Shown: positions 17,939 through 27,829, numbered from the stretch's first letter. The stretch is 64,000 nucleotides of DNA from CAYSCZ01 sp051155775 (GCA_051155775.1 DAXETV010000013.1:94310-158309); one strand, 5' to 3'. Notes: generated by a model not told the origin, from the sequence alone. Numbers and translations: made by a program.

Positions 17939-18658
17939 TTAATACTTGTTTTTTTCTAATTGATCCAGCAAAACTCTAAAATCTTTCGGATAATCTGCAG
18001 AATTTATAATCTTCTCATTAGCCATATTAAAATAGGAGATGCTGTAGGCATGAAGCGCAGTGCGTTTAATCAAGGGCTGTTCGTCCTCCCATTTTTTTAA
18101 TTTGTAATTTTTTTTAACTGAAGATAAATAAAACGGATTACCATGGTAGAGCACATCTCCAACTATCGGGAAACCAGTGTAAGAGAGATGAAAACGTATT
18201 TGATGTTTTCTACCCGTTACAGGGTTACACTTTAATAATGAATGCTTTTTGTAAGCTTTTAGTGTATTAATGATGGTTAGGGAAGGTTTACCGTCAGGAT
18301 CAAAACTTACTTTTTCTGCATTGATGGATCCTATGGGCGTATCTACTTCTTCATTTTTGAAATTTTTAATTTTTTCAATCACACAGTGATACACTTTCCC
18401 TATATCGCGATTTTGAAACTGTAAAGCAATGTGTTTGTAGGCTTTTTCATTTTTAGCCAATAACATGATCCCCGAGGTTTCTTTATCTAATCTGTGACAC
18501 GGGGATAAGTTAGCGGAGTGTTTTTTAGCTAGTTTAAGGAGCGTAATTTTATCATTTCTGTCATCCAATGATGCTAAAAATGGCGGCTTATTTACCGCAA
18601 GGATATCATCATCTTCCGCAATAAATAAGTCATCGAATTTTAATTTGTTAAGTTTCAC
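17939..18658 (-). CDS. RluA-family pseudouridine synthase
   Basis: The protein isomerises uridine to pseudouridine in rRNA or tRNA. The catalytic motif CHRLDKETSGIMLLAKN holds the essential Asp58, and NPVTGRKHQIRFHL and PIVGDVLYHG are the later conserved strands. At 239 residues it lacks the N-terminal S4 domain, so it resembles the short RluA/TruC type. The exact target base is not predictable. It overlaps the histidine kinase gene by four bases, an unexpected operon partner. Confidence 0.9.
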   Translation of the reverse strand: MKLNKLKFDDLFIAEDDDILAVNKPPFLASLDDRNDKITLLKLAKKHSANLSPCHRLDKETSGIMLLAKNEKAYKHIALQFQNRDIGKVYHCVIEKIKNFKNEEVDTPIGSINAEKVSFDPDGKPSLTIINTLKAYKKHSLLKCNPVTGRKHQIRFHLSYTGFPIVGDVLYHGNPFYLSSVKKNYKLKKWEDEQPLIKRTALHAYSISYFNMANEKIINSADYPKDFRVLLDQLEKNKY

Positions 18659-19743
18659 TCGCTATTCTCCCTGACTAATTCTTTTTTATTGTTAGCTGTC
18701 GAGGGGTTTTTGCTTTTTAAATAAAAACTGAAGGTTGAGCCCTCATCAACTTTACTTTCCACTTCAACTTTAGAATCGTGTGCTTCAATGATGTGCTTTA
18801 CGATCGCCAGGCCGAGCCCTGTTCCTCCTTTTTCTTTGGACCTGCTTTTTTCCACCCGGTAGAAGCGTTCAAATATTCTTTTGATGTCCTTCTCAGGTAT
18901 CCCTCTGCCATTATCCTTCACCAGAATTTTGACTAAGTCGCCATCGGGTTTGAAATCCACCTCAGCAAAGCCACCTTTTTTAGTATACTTTATTGCGTTG
19001 GAGATCAGGTTTAGCATTACCTGATATAATCTTTGATAGTCAGCATAAACAAATATCTGCTTATTCTGATTATTTGATATTCTTAATTCAATCCCCTTTT
19101 TATCAGCTTTGCCTTCTAACTGGTCAAATACTTCCCTACAAAGATCATACAGGTCAAAATATTCAAAATGCATCTTAATCTCTCCGGTTTCCATTTGTGA
19201 GATTGTAAGCAGGTCTTGTACGATTATATCGAGTCCATCAAGGCTTTTGGCGGCTTTTTTGAGAAACTTAGTGCGAACTTTTTTATCCTCAATAGCACCG
19301 TCTAATAAAGTGTGGACAAAGCCCTGTGCTGCAAAAATTGGTGTTTTTAATTCGTGGGATACGTCCGCGATGAATTCCCTGCGGAAGTTTTCCATTTGCT
19401 TCAGCTCATCGATTTCCTTTTGTTTGTCCTGAGCATAAGAAAAAATTTCACGATTAATAATCCGCAATGGATTTATGGAATTATACCAGGTCCCTTTCTT
19501 TGAGCCAAATGAAAAACTATCCCTTTTCACTTCCTCTAGTGCCTCATAGATTTCATTGATGTGCTTAAAGAATAGAAATTCAAGGACTAAGCGTGTCAGG
19601 ATATAACCGGAACCAAAAGTAAGGAAAAAGGTGACGGCTATTTCTGTATTGGTTGCGGATTCCAGTAATGATAAAAACAGTGAGGTTATTACTCCGATGC
19701 AAGTAGAAATTAAAAGGGCAATTGCACGGGAATTTAAAACCAT
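18655..19743 (-). CDS. PhoR-like membrane sensor histidine kinase
   Basis: Two membrane helices are at the N-terminus (about residues 8-27 and 36-58) with almost no periplasmic loop, so the input is probably sensed in or near the membrane. The dimerisation/phosphoacceptor helix has FIADVSHELKTP with His130. The ATPase domain has NLISNAIKYT (N box), VKDNGRGIP (G1) and GGTGLGLAIVKHI (G2). No HAMP or PAS domain is clear. It directly follows the response-regulator gene with no gap, so the two form a pair. Confidence 0.93.
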   Translation of the reverse strand: MVLNSRAIALLISTCIGVITSLFLSLLESATNTEIAVTFFLTFGSGYILTRLVLEFLFFKHINEIYEALEEVKRDSFSFGSKKGTWYNSINPLRIINREIFSYAQDKQKEIDELKQMENFRREFIADVSHELKTPIFAAQGFVHTLLDGAIEDKKVRTKFLKKAAKSLDGLDIIVQDLLTISQMETGEIKMHFEYFDLYDLCREVFDQLEGKADKKGIELRISNNQNKQIFVYADYQRLYQVMLNLISNAIKYTKKGGFAEVDFKPDGDLVKILVKDNGRGIPEKDIKRIFERFYRVEKSRSKEKGGTGLGLAIVKHIIEAHDSKVEVESKVDEGSTFSFYLKSKNPSTANNKKELVRENSE

Positions 19744-20433
19744 TTACGCCAGGTCAAACTTATAACCCACGCCCTTGACGGTATTGATATAACCTTCGCC
19801 AATTTTTTCACGGACTTTTCTTATATGTACATCGACAGTTCTAGCCAGCACATATACATCAGAACCCCAAATGCTTTGTAAGAGATCATCCCGGCTGTAT
19901 ACCTTGCCGGGGTTCTGAGCCAAGAAGTAAAGCAACTCAAATTCTTTTTTGGGTAAATTTATTTTTTCGTCACCTGACATCACAGTATAACTAGTCCTGT
20001 CGATGGTAAGATCTCCAATGGATATTTTGTTTACATCCTTTTTCTTTTTCAAATCCCTTCTAAACAACGCATTTATCCGGCTCATCAAAGCCCTTGGTTT
20101 TATTGGTTTGGTGATATAATCATCTGCTCCGGTTTCGAAGGCTGCTACTTCAGAATATTCCTCTGAGCGGGCAGTCAAGAAAATAACAAATACATTGTTT
20201 AACTCAGGAATTTCTCTAATCTGCCTGCAAGTTTCCACACCGTCTTGTTTAGGCATCATAATGTCCAAGAGGATCAGATCCGGCTGGAACGTTCGGGCAA
20301 TTTCAACCGCTTTGATTCCATCCAGTGAGGTTTTAACATCGTATCCTTCTTTCTTTAAATTATACTTAAGCAATTCCAGTATATCTGCCTCATCATCCAC
20401 CACTAAGATTTTTTGACTGCTTTTATTTGACAT
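19744..20433 (-). CDS. OmpR/PhoB-type response regulator
   Basis: The receiver domain has the acidic pair in VVDDEAD, the phosphoacceptor Asp57 in LILLDIMMP and the Lys in YITKPIKP. The C-terminal winged-helix domain (about residues 135-229) ends with RTVDVHIRKVREKIG and INTVKGVGYKF. It pairs with the kinase immediately downstream. The combination resembles PhoB-PhoR, but no pst genes are present here, so phosphate control is only a possibility. Confidence 0.95.
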   Translation of the reverse strand: MSNKSSQKILVVDDEADILELLKYNLKKEGYDVKTSLDGIKAVEIARTFQPDLILLDIMMPKQDGVETCRQIREIPELNNVFVIFLTARSEEYSEVAAFETGADDYITKPIKPRALMSRINALFRRDLKKKKDVNKISIGDLTIDRTSYTVMSGDEKINLPKKEFELLYFLAQNPGKVYSRDDLLQSIWGSDVYVLARTVDVHIRKVREKIGEGYINTVKGVGYKFDLA

Positions 20434-20608
20434 GATATGTAAAATTCAACGGCTGATTAAAATCTAAAATTAATCTTTTGAAAATATGGTACCAATTTAT
20501 AAAGAAATTAATGCTTAAGGGTTGTTAATAATCTTTTGGTAATCAGAATGGATAAAAAAATTAAGATGGCAAGCGGTTTTTGTGGCCGTGCTTAATATTA
20601 ATTTAATA

Positions 20609-21430
20609 TTAATTGGTCTTGAGAGGGTGTCTCAGATTTTTTGCTTCGATGATGTCCATTTCAACGGCTCCCACAAACATTTTGGCTTTTAATTTCAATG
20701 GCACTCTGTTTTTGTCATTTGACAACCATAACTTAATAGAGTTTCTACCATCGAAAATTTTGTTTTTTTCCATTAACGGAGCAAATACCAGTGCGTTTAT
20801 TTTGCCTAATTTGGTTTTAACCTCATCTGTGCCAAGGTATAAAATCTTAAAATCATAGATTTTATCATCAAAAAATCCTTCAATTGATACGGTATCTCCA
20901 GGCGTGTAATCATCAAAATCCAATGTTCTGAAATAGTAGTAGCCACTCACTAAATCCTGACAATACTGAGGGATATGAAATTTAACTTTTTCCTTTACAT
21001 TTTTGGTTTGTTTATCTAATCTGTAGACCAATGCTGAATCTTCTTCATGCAGGAAGTCAACCCTTTCATGTTTACGGTATTTATTTTCAGAGATGTGTCG
21101 ATAGAAACGCATAGGTAATATTGAGGTGGTGTCAAGGTAAGATCCCCAATAATCTTCAACATCGTAAAAGAGGTTTGCTAACCCTACGGTATATCCTTTC
21201 ACTTCAATTTTATAACAAGGTCTTCCATTCACATATTCAATATTTTTACCAATGGTTAGCTCACCCTTGCCGGCATTCAGAAATCCCAGGTGGGCGCGAT
21301 AGCTTAAAAATTCTTCAGTACCAAAACTGATGTTGTCAATAACTCTTAATTCATCCTGTGGCTTTACCAACAAGGACATCATAAGGACCAATAAAATAAT
21401 CAATATCGCAAGATTGATTAGTTTTTTCAT
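20609..21430 (-). CDS. DUF3108 domain exported protein
   Basis: The 273-residue protein starts with a hydrophobic helix (LAILIILLVLMMSLLV) that is either a signal peptide or an anchor. The rest matches the DUF3108 pattern found in envelope proteins of this phylum: SYRAHLGFLNAGKGELTI, then YDVEDYWGSYLDT, FYRHISENKYRKHERVDF, and a C-terminal GRNSIKLWLSNDKNRVPLKLKAK. The function is unknown. It overlaps the aminopeptidase gene by four bases. Confidence 0.82.
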   Translation of the reverse strand: MKKLINLAILIILLVLMMSLLVKPQDELRVIDNISFGTEEFLSYRAHLGFLNAGKGELTIGKNIEYVNGRPCYKIEVKGYTVGLANLFYDVEDYWGSYLDTTSILPMRFYRHISENKYRKHERVDFLHEEDSALVYRLDKQTKNVKEKVKFHIPQYCQDLVSGYYYFRTLDFDDYTPGDTVSIEGFFDDKIYDFKILYLGTDEVKTKLGKINALVFAPLMEKNKIFDGRNSIKLWLSNDKNRVPLKLKAKMFVGAVEMDIIEAKNLRHPLKTN

Positions 21431-22515
21431 AAATAAGAATATTTATTCTTCAAATAAGACAAAAAATCAGATGTATTACCACTAAATTCAGCATTAAAAA
21501 ATTCTTTAAGCGTGTCTTTTTGGGAGTTATAACGCAAAAAAGACATAAAATATGCATTGTTAGGTAATCTCCTTTTGAATAAACGCTCATATTTATCCTT
21601 ATTGACAAAACTAATAGTATCGATGGTACTTATGATTTTTTGTATCATTTTACGCTTGTCATTTCTCATCTCCTCCCGGGACATGGTTTGGGTAAAATTG
21701 TTTAATAATGAATCAAGGGATCGGGTGCCTTTGATCAAATGTTGTCTAAATTTTTCATGATCATCAAGCGCATTAACATATTGAATTACTTCATCTGATC
21801 CATCACCGAACTTGTGCCTTAGAAATTCTTCTGCACCTATTTCACCGATTACACTAGCCAGGTTTTCACTCAACGTTGCATCATTTTTAATATAAATGGT
21901 TGAATGGGTCATTTCATGGATGATCACTTCTGCCAGCTGTCCAGCATCTCGCGATAGCATGTTTGACAGAATAGGGTCATCAAACCATCCCAGTGTTGAC
22001 CATCCTCCAACTGACCGGAGACGCGTATCATATCCTTTTTCGATCAACCGCTCTTGTTCTTTTAATGCCATATTTTTATTGAAAAATCCTTTATAGGGAA
22101 ATGAACCAAAAAAAGGAAAGCTCCATTCATAGGCTTCCAAAGTGAATTCTTTACATGCTGACAAATTCCACAACGTAGTTTTGCCCCGTTCATCATAAAA
22201 CGATTGATAACTTTCCGAATCAACTAAGCTTAAAGTGTCTTTTGCAAATATTTTTACTTCCTGGATGTATTTTATTTTCCGTTTCGTTTCTTCTGAATAC
22301 TCCGCACTATTAAGTATTTTTTCGATTGGTTTCGCCTTTATTATCACTGATAACTGACCAATAAATTGTGCTGAAATGTATTTTATAAGGGGAAACTGCC
22401 AAACAAAAATTATAAGAATGGTGATTATGAGTATCGGAAGAATTTTTCTTTTCAAAATGTAGCGGACGATTGATTGAACAGTAAACCGAGATAAAAGATT
22501 TTTGATTTTCACCAC
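21427..22515 (-). CDS. Putative membrane-anchored zinc aminopeptidase
   Basis: The 362-residue protein has an N-terminal membrane helix (residues about 29-47) and the zinc-peptidase motif IIHEMTHSTIY, followed by ENLASVIGEIGAEEF, which supplies the third ligand. This arrangement fits the family of predicted aminopeptidases (PF10023-like). SVGGWSTLGWFDDPI is another conserved block of that family. It would act on the outer face of the inner membrane. A GTG/ATG choice near 22515 is not fully settled. It probably shares a transcript with the DUF3108 gene. Confidence 0.8.
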   Translation of the reverse strand: MVKIKNLLSRFTVQSIVRYILKRKILPILIITILIIFVWQFPLIKYISAQFIGQLSVIIKAKPIEKILNSAEYSEETKRKIKYIQEVKIFAKDTLSLVDSESYQSFYDERGKTTLWNLSACKEFTLEAYEWSFPFFGSFPYKGFFNKNMALKEQERLIEKGYDTRLRSVGGWSTLGWFDDPILSNMLSRDAGQLAEVIIHEMTHSTIYIKNDATLSENLASVIGEIGAEEFLRHKFGDGSDEVIQYVNALDDHEKFRQHLIKGTRSLDSLLNNFTQTMSREEMRNDKRKMIQKIISTIDTISFVNKDKYERLFKRRLPNNAYFMSFLRYNSQKDTLKEFFNAEFSGNTSDFLSYLKNKYSYL

Positions 22516-22551
22516 TTACCAATAAGGATAATATTTCAAATTTATCGTTTA

Positions 22552-22566
22552 CTTAATGACATTAAG
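22552..22566. promoter_or_regulatory. Palindrome in a divergent promoter region, possible operator
   Basis: A 15-base perfect palindrome with a single-base centre (CTTAATG A CATTAAG) lies in the 80-base gap between the divergent aminopeptidase and TPR genes. Its size suits a dimeric regulator, but no cognate regulator is evident, and in AT-rich DNA chance is possible. Confidence 0.3.
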
Positions 22567-22595
22567 CATTAAAGCTTATTAATAAAACACATTTA

Positions 22596-23780
22596 ATGGG
22601 AATGACTAGGTTCATTGGGATCTTTTTAGTTGTTGCGCTATTTGCCTGCAGGCTCAATGCGAGCGATTCAATACCCATATTATTACTGGATAAGCGAATA
22701 CAGTTTGAAGTCACAGACGCTATCCATGATATGTATAATTTTGAATTTGACAGAGCGCAACGGCAGTATAAAATGCTTAAAGAGAAATATCCCTGGCATC
22801 CGCTACCATACTTTTTAATGGGATTGAATCTTTGGTGGCAGATCATACCAAACTTGGAAAATGAGGAATATGATGAAAAATTCCTGGCTTACATGGACAC
22901 GTCGGAATATCTAAGTCAGAGACTATTCGAAGAAGTCAGTGAAATTGAAGGGGCCTTTTTTTTGGCGGCTACTTATGCTTTTCAAGGTCGTTTATATTCT
23001 GAAAGAAAACAATGGCGGAAAGCAGCATTTGCGGGTAAGAATGCCCTCAAATACTTAGACTATACCCGTGGTCATGAAGATTTTAGTCCCGAAATATTAT
23101 TTGGTGATGCGCTTTTCAACTACTATAGGGAATGGGTTCCGGAAAACTACCCCATTTTGAAATTCATCATGTTTATGTTTCCGAATGGAAATAAAGATCT
23201 AGGAATACAACAATTGAAGGAAGTAGCCAGAAATGCCTTTTATACACGCACAGAAGCCCAATATTTTCTGATGCGTATCCTGGCAAGTGAAGGCAATGAT
23301 CTCACTTCTGCATTGCAGGTTAGCAGATATTTGGCAGAAACTTTTCCTTACAATGCTTACTTCCATCGCTATTATGCAAGGTTATTATATCAAATGGGCA
23401 GGTACCACCTCGCTAAGAAAGAATCAATGGAAATCTTGAAAAGGATTAATGAAGGGCAGCCCGGATATGAGAGCAATAGTGGAAGATATGCTACCTTTTT
23501 TCTTGCGCATATAAACAAAACCCAGGGGCAGGATCTAATGGCGAAGGACTACTATCTCAGATGCCTGGAATTTGGAGAAAAGATTAATGCCCAGGAGAGG
23601 GGTTACTATATCTATTCTTTGTACCATCTCGGGAAGATCTATCAAAGTTTGGAGGAATTTGAAGAAGCTGAGGCGTATTATAAAAGAGTTAAAAAACTCA
23701 CCAAAAGAAAACATCCGGCCAATAAGAAAAGTAGGGATGCCTTGAAGGGATTAAAGAAAGCTAGGAAAGCAAAGAAATGA
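22596..23780 (+). CDS. Exported tetratricopeptide-repeat protein
   Basis: The 394-residue protein has a signal peptide (FIGIFLVVALFACRLNA) and several helical TPR-like pairs, clearest near the C-terminus where RGYYIYSLYHLGKIYQSL and EFEEAEAYYKRVKKL occur. The extreme C-terminus is very basic. No catalytic domain is visible. A role in envelope protein assembly is possible but unproven. Its last 20 bases overlap the end of the glycosyltransferase gene on the opposite strand. Confidence 0.8.
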   Translation: MGMTRFIGIFLVVALFACRLNASDSIPILLLDKRIQFEVTDAIHDMYNFEFDRAQRQYKMLKEKYPWHPLPYFLMGLNLWWQIIPNLENEEYDEKFLAYMDTSEYLSQRLFEEVSEIEGAFFLAATYAFQGRLYSERKQWRKAAFAGKNALKYLDYTRGHEDFSPEILFGDALFNYYREWVPENYPILKFIMFMFPNGNKDLGIQQLKEVARNAFYTRTEAQYFLMRILASEGNDLTSALQVSRYLAETFPYNAYFHRYYARLLYQMGRYHLAKKESMEILKRINEGQPGYESNSGRYATFFLAHINKTQGQDLMAKDYYLRCLEFGEKINAQERGYYIYSLYHLGKIYQSLEEFEEAEAYYKRVKKLTKRKHPANKKSRDALKGLKKARKAKK

Positions 23781-24348
23781 TACCACTTTTTCTGGCGTCT
23801 TCTTCATTGTCAATATCGTTTAGTGTCGGTAGCAGGAAAAAAGACTTGTTTAGCGTTACAATGGAATCAATAGCTTCCTCCAGTACTTTATCCGTACTGA
23901 AAGTTTTTCCTTCAAAAAGTTCGGGTATTAAACATTTCATACCTAAAAGGTAATATCCTCCATCGCTAGCAGGCCCTAAGACAACATCATAATGACCAAG
24001 TCGATAAAAGCCCTCATTGATAATGGATGTATTTATTTCGTAGCAATCACTCCCTATAATAACTATTTTTTTATAGCCATTATTAAAGCCTTGTTTAAAA
24101 GCCGATTTCATTCTGTGTCCCAGTGGGCCTTTTTCCTGCACATGTTTTTTATAAAGATCGCTATCCCATTGATCAACAAAATCAATAAAATCTGAATAAA
24201 ATAATGCCTTATCCATGCTTAGCTTTGATGTTACTTTATGGGTATGGTCCATCAATACCCGGTATATTTTAAGCGCGATTTCATCTCCCATTGTTGCAGC
24301 TATACGGGTTTTAACTGTTCCTTGCACGGTATTTTTTATAAAAATCAT
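23761..24348 (-). CDS. TIGR04282/DUF2064 family glycosyltransferase-like protein
   Basis: I start the gene at ATG 24348, which forms a TAATG overlap with the stop of the upstream mannosyltransferase and gives the usual beginning MIFIKNTVQGTVKTRIA (195 residues). Family marks are this first strand, HRMKSAFKQGFNNGYKKIVIIGSD in shorter recognisable pieces, and LGPASDGGYYLLGMK. The fold is nucleotide-diphospho-sugar transferase-like. The family name in databases links it to arsenosugar synthesis, but in this context a general glycolipid or glycan role is more likely. Confidence 0.88.
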   Translation of the reverse strand: MIFIKNTVQGTVKTRIAATMGDEIALKIYRVLMDHTHKVTSKLSMDKALFYSDFIDFVDQWDSDLYKKHVQEKGPLGHRMKSAFKQGFNNGYKKIVIIGSDCYEINTSIINEGFYRLGHYDVVLGPASDGGYYLLGMKCLIPELFEGKTFSTDKVLEEAIDSIVTLNKSFFLLPTLNDIDNEEDARKSGIISLLS

Positions 24349-25679
24349 TAACTGATCTTGAACCATTTCCAATAAATATTCAGCTTTGTTAGATAAATTT
24401 CAAAAATGATAAAAAGACTTAGTATTGTGTATTCAATCACTATCCACAAAACATTAATTTCATACCCGCCATTTTTTTGATAACCCAGATAGGTGATAAA
24501 AATTAAAAATGACCAAATGACAGGAAACCTATAACGAGTCAGAACACTGATAGCAACCAATGTGATCATATACCACGGATGAACTGTGGTTGCAAAGGCA
24601 AAATAGATAATGAAGGAAAACAGAAATAATACCTCCAGTCTGATGTTTTTATTTTTATTGTAGATGATCATTCCCATTATCGACAGAAAAGTGAGCATAC
24701 CCATAAGTGGTCCTATCCTGGAAATATAATTGTAGCCCTTTACCCAATAACCAATTTCCCTGGCAATTTGATAAATACTCCCATTGAACTCAAATTTTTT
24801 AAAGTACAATGAAATGCTTGAAGATAGGCCGTTGATGAAAGTATTATCGACTAATGGCAAAAAAAATAGAATTGTAAATAGAGCGGTATAGACATATAAA
24901 CGGATAAGATTTTTCCTTTCAAGTTTGAATAGAAAGGAAGGCAAAAGGATTATTGGGATCAGCTTGGTGGCTATTCCAGCACTCAACCCCAATGAATTCA
25001 AAATAGCATGTTGTTTATGATAGCCTACCAGCCCTAATAATAAGAAAAAAGCCATCACTCCTTCAAAGTGCAGATTTCCTGAAGTTTCAATAATCACTAA
25101 TGGATTTAGGAAATACAGAAGTGCCGTATTTTTAGGTAGTCCTGATAAGGGTGCGAGCTTTCTGAGTAGAAAATAATTACCAATGTCAGTAGTAACTAAG
25201 ATAACCCTCATAAAATTGACAGCTCCTAAAATACTGGTTGGAAATAAATATGCCGACAGAAAAAAGATCAGCTGATTTAATGGAGGATAAATCGTAAAAT
25301 AATCTGGGGAATTTAATTTATTGAACAAAGCATTATCTAACCCGGGTACAGTTTCATGGGTAAGGTAATAGACTGGCAAATTTGAAAATGGATTGATGCC
25401 GGCATTTATTAATCTCCCATCCCAAATAAAGCGATAAAAGTCATCTGAGAGGTTAGGAAATGTAAAAAGCAATAAAAGCCTGGCCATAATACCACCGGTG
25501 AAAAAGACAATTTCTTCCTTTAGATTAAAATATGCCAGCAGATAAAAAACAAAGGAGAGTGCATATAGAAAAATTATAAAGTTAGAATATCTGGGTGTGG
25601 TGCCTAACCAAAAAATGCATAAAACCAATAATGCGATGGAAACAATTCCAACGGCACGATTACCCTTAATTAGCGACAT
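24348..25679 (-). CDS. Polytopic GT-C mannosyltransferase-like protein
   Basis: The 443-residue protein has about a dozen membrane helices. After the second or third helix comes the loop NLSDDFYRFIWDGRLINAG, with the acidic Asp-Asp typical of lipid-phospho-sugar-dependent GT-C enzymes, then SPDYFTIYPPLNQLIFFL. It resembles polyprenol-phospho-mannose-dependent alpha-mannosyltransferases (GT87-like). It would therefore use a donor made by the DPM-like GT2 enzyme encoded two genes upstream. It overlaps the GT2 gene upstream by 14 bases. Confidence 0.82.
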   Translation of the reverse strand: MSLIKGNRAVGIVSIALLVLCIFWLGTTPRYSNFIIFLYALSFVFYLLAYFNLKEEIVFFTGGIMARLLLLFTFPNLSDDFYRFIWDGRLINAGINPFSNLPVYYLTHETVPGLDNALFNKLNSPDYFTIYPPLNQLIFFLSAYLFPTSILGAVNFMRVILVTTDIGNYFLLRKLAPLSGLPKNTALLYFLNPLVIIETSGNLHFEGVMAFFLLLGLVGYHKQHAILNSLGLSAGIATKLIPIILLPSFLFKLERKNLIRLYVYTALFTILFFLPLVDNTFINGLSSSISLYFKKFEFNGSIYQIAREIGYWVKGYNYISRIGPLMGMLTFLSIMGMIIYNKNKNIRLEVLFLFSFIIYFAFATTVHPWYMITLVAISVLTRYRFPVIWSFLIFITYLGYQKNGGYEINVLWIVIEYTILSLFIIFEIYLTKLNIYWKWFKIS

Positions 25680-27135
25680 TTTTGACCGGAATCAGTGAAT
25701 GGTAGAATATGAAAAAATATCCGGCCATCAAGAGCAGATGAAAAAAGAATAGTCCGAAATCATTTAAAAGAAATGCACTGGCCAGCCCAAAAGCAAAGTA
25801 CAAAGCAAATGTCCCTTCCATTAAGATGGATAAGCTGATTTTTCTATCAATATAAATATTAGTATGCCATTTATCTTTTTTATTGAGAATATTGAACTTA
25901 GGCGTTCTGATAAATGATGATTTAATACCCAAATAGCCTTCAACCACCGCAATGGAATTATGTAGGGAGAGCCCCATAGAAAAGGCCAGGAACAAGGGAT
26001 AATTGAAAAGATAGTACTTTAAGGTTGTAACTGGTGATGTGTTTTTACTTGAATACCAGTAAAATAGACTTATGGCAACGAACCCTATAATGAAAATACT
26101 ACCAATGTTAAAATAGATTTCTAATGAAGGGTTATACGCCTTCAAATAAAGCATTGGGATACTTAAAGTAGCTGCGATCAGAAGCCAAAAGAATACAGAG
26201 CTGTTGAGAAGGTGGAAAAAAGCATGTGTTTTTGTTTTGATAGGTAATTTTGATTTTAAGACCCTGCTAAGATTCTTTTTAGCGGTCTCCGCGGCACCTT
26301 TATTCCACCTGTATTGCTGGGATTTTACGGCAGGCATGTAAACAGGCAGTTCAGCAGGGGATAAAACATCTTCAAGATAAATAAATTTCCACCCTTTCAT
26401 TTGGGCACGGTAGCTAAGATCAAGATCTTCTGTTAACGTATCAGCAGACCAACCACCAGACGATTCTATACAAGTCTTTCTCCATACTCCGGCTGTTCCA
26501 TTAAAGTTTATAAAACTCCCTGCATTGAACCGCCCTTGTTGTTCTATAGAAAAATGAGCATCCAGGCCAAATGCCTGCACTTTGGTCAATGGAGAATACT
26601 GGCGGTTTATATGTCCCCACCGGGTCTGAACCACACCTATACTTTTATCTTCAAATGATTTTACAGTTTTTAGCAGGAAATCACTTTTTGGCAGGAAATC
26701 AGCATCAAATATTGCAATGAGTTCGCCTTTGGCAATATTTAACCCATATTTTAAAGCACCGGCTTTAAATCCTTCCCGGTTCTTCCGCCTGATATGGTTA
26801 ATATTGATTTTCTTGGTTTTTCGAATCTGGTCGATGGTTTCGGACGCTATGGCCGTTGTTTCATCGTCGGAATCATCCAACAATTGTACCTCATAATGCT
26901 GGGTAGGATAATCTATTTCAGCTATGTTTTTAAGTAACCTTTCTATTACATATTGCTCGTTGTAGACGGGCAACTGTATCGTCACAAAAGGGTATTGTGT
27001 TATAGGATCTTGAGGAGCCCTGGGGCACACATTTTTTTTCTTTAAGTAGTGAATAGCAAGGTTAAACTGAGCCAGACTGAATATACTCAATACCAAAAGT
27101 GAAGAACCGTATGCGATGATTATGATCCACTCCAT
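25666..27135 (-). CDS. Membrane-bound processive-type family 2 glycosyltransferase
   Basis: The 489-residue protein has an N-terminal membrane helix, a GT-A domain and four or so C-terminal helices, the layout of cellulose synthase-like enzymes. GT-A motifs are VTIQLPVYNEQYVIERLL, LLDDSDDET, IAIFDADFLPKSDF (DxD), TEDLDLSYRAQMKGW (TED) and QQYRWNKG (QxxRW). The lack of a PilZ domain argues against cellulose and for a glucomannan or glycolipid product. It is two bases from the DPM-like gene start side and overlaps the mannosyltransferase. Confidence 0.9.
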   Translation of the reverse strand: MEWIIIIAYGSSLLVLSIFSLAQFNLAIHYLKKKNVCPRAPQDPITQYPFVTIQLPVYNEQYVIERLLKNIAEIDYPTQHYEVQLLDDSDDETTAIASETIDQIRKTKKININHIRRKNREGFKAGALKYGLNIAKGELIAIFDADFLPKSDFLLKTVKSFEDKSIGVVQTRWGHINRQYSPLTKVQAFGLDAHFSIEQQGRFNAGSFINFNGTAGVWRKTCIESSGGWSADTLTEDLDLSYRAQMKGWKFIYLEDVLSPAELPVYMPAVKSQQYRWNKGAAETAKKNLSRVLKSKLPIKTKTHAFFHLLNSSVFFWLLIAATLSIPMLYLKAYNPSLEIYFNIGSIFIIGFVAISLFYWYSSKNTSPVTTLKYYLFNYPLFLAFSMGLSLHNSIAVVEGYLGIKSSFIRTPKFNILNKKDKWHTNIYIDRKISLSILMEGTFALYFAFGLASAFLLNDFGLFFFHLLLMAGYFFIFYHSLIPVKNVAN

Positions 27136-27136
27136 T

Positions 27137-27829
27137 TTATAAATATTTGAATATAGTCCAAAGTATTTTGTAGCCAGCCATGATCGTTCCCTTCACTGTT
27201 CCGGAAACCTTTGAAACACCAATTCTTTTCCGGTAGTTCACTGCCACTTCATGTATACTCAATTTATGTTTAGCAGCTTTCAATTGCATTTCTACTGTCC
27301 AACCATAGGTTTTGTCGGACATTTCAATTTTTTTGAGGGCGTCATATCTGATTGCCCTAAATGGTCCGAGGTCAGTAAATGAAACCTTAAAAAAAACTTT
27401 TATTAATCTGGTGGCCAGCCAATTACCAAAAACCTGGGGAATGGTCATGGAACCACTTTCTTTTTTCCCAAGTGCCCTTGAACCAATAACCAGATCTTTA
27501 TTTTCATTGATTATTGGATTTATGAGCTTGTTCATTTCTTCCGGATAGTCAGAATGGTCTCCATCCAGGAAAACAATTATGTCTGGTTTTTGATCTGATT
27601 GATCAATGTATTCCAAACCCTTCAAACAGGCATAACCGTAACCTTTCCTCTCTTCTAATAGCCCCGTGGCACCATGCCCTCTTGCTACCTCTAATGTATT
27701 ATCGCTTGAGCCATTATCCACCACCACGATTTCATTTACAAAATTCTCCGGGATTTCATTGATGACCTTTCCCACGGCATTTTCTTCATTAAGGGCAGGT
27801 ATAACCACGATTATGTTCGGATTGGTCAT
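27137..27829 (-). CDS. Dolichol-phosphate mannose synthase-like family 2 glycosyltransferase
   Basis: The 230-residue soluble GT-A enzyme begins VVIPALNEENAVGKVINEIP and has VVDNGSSDNT and IVFLDGDHSDYPEEMNKLI (DxD region), followed by GSRALGKKESGSM. It matches bacterial relatives of DPM synthase that load a sugar onto polyprenyl phosphate. It is the first gene of the four-gene operon, so it may make the donor for the GT-C enzyme. No promoter with both elements was found in the 74 bases upstream. Confidence 0.9.
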   Translation of the reverse strand: MTNPNIIVVIPALNEENAVGKVINEIPENFVNEIVVVDNGSSDNTLEVARGHGATGLLEERKGYGYACLKGLEYIDQSDQKPDIIVFLDGDHSDYPEEMNKLINPIINENKDLVIGSRALGKKESGSMTIPQVFGNWLATRLIKVFFKVSFTDLGPFRAIRYDALKKIEMSDKTYGWTVEMQLKAAKHKLSIHEVAVNYRKRIGVSKVSGTVKGTIMAGYKILWTIFKYL

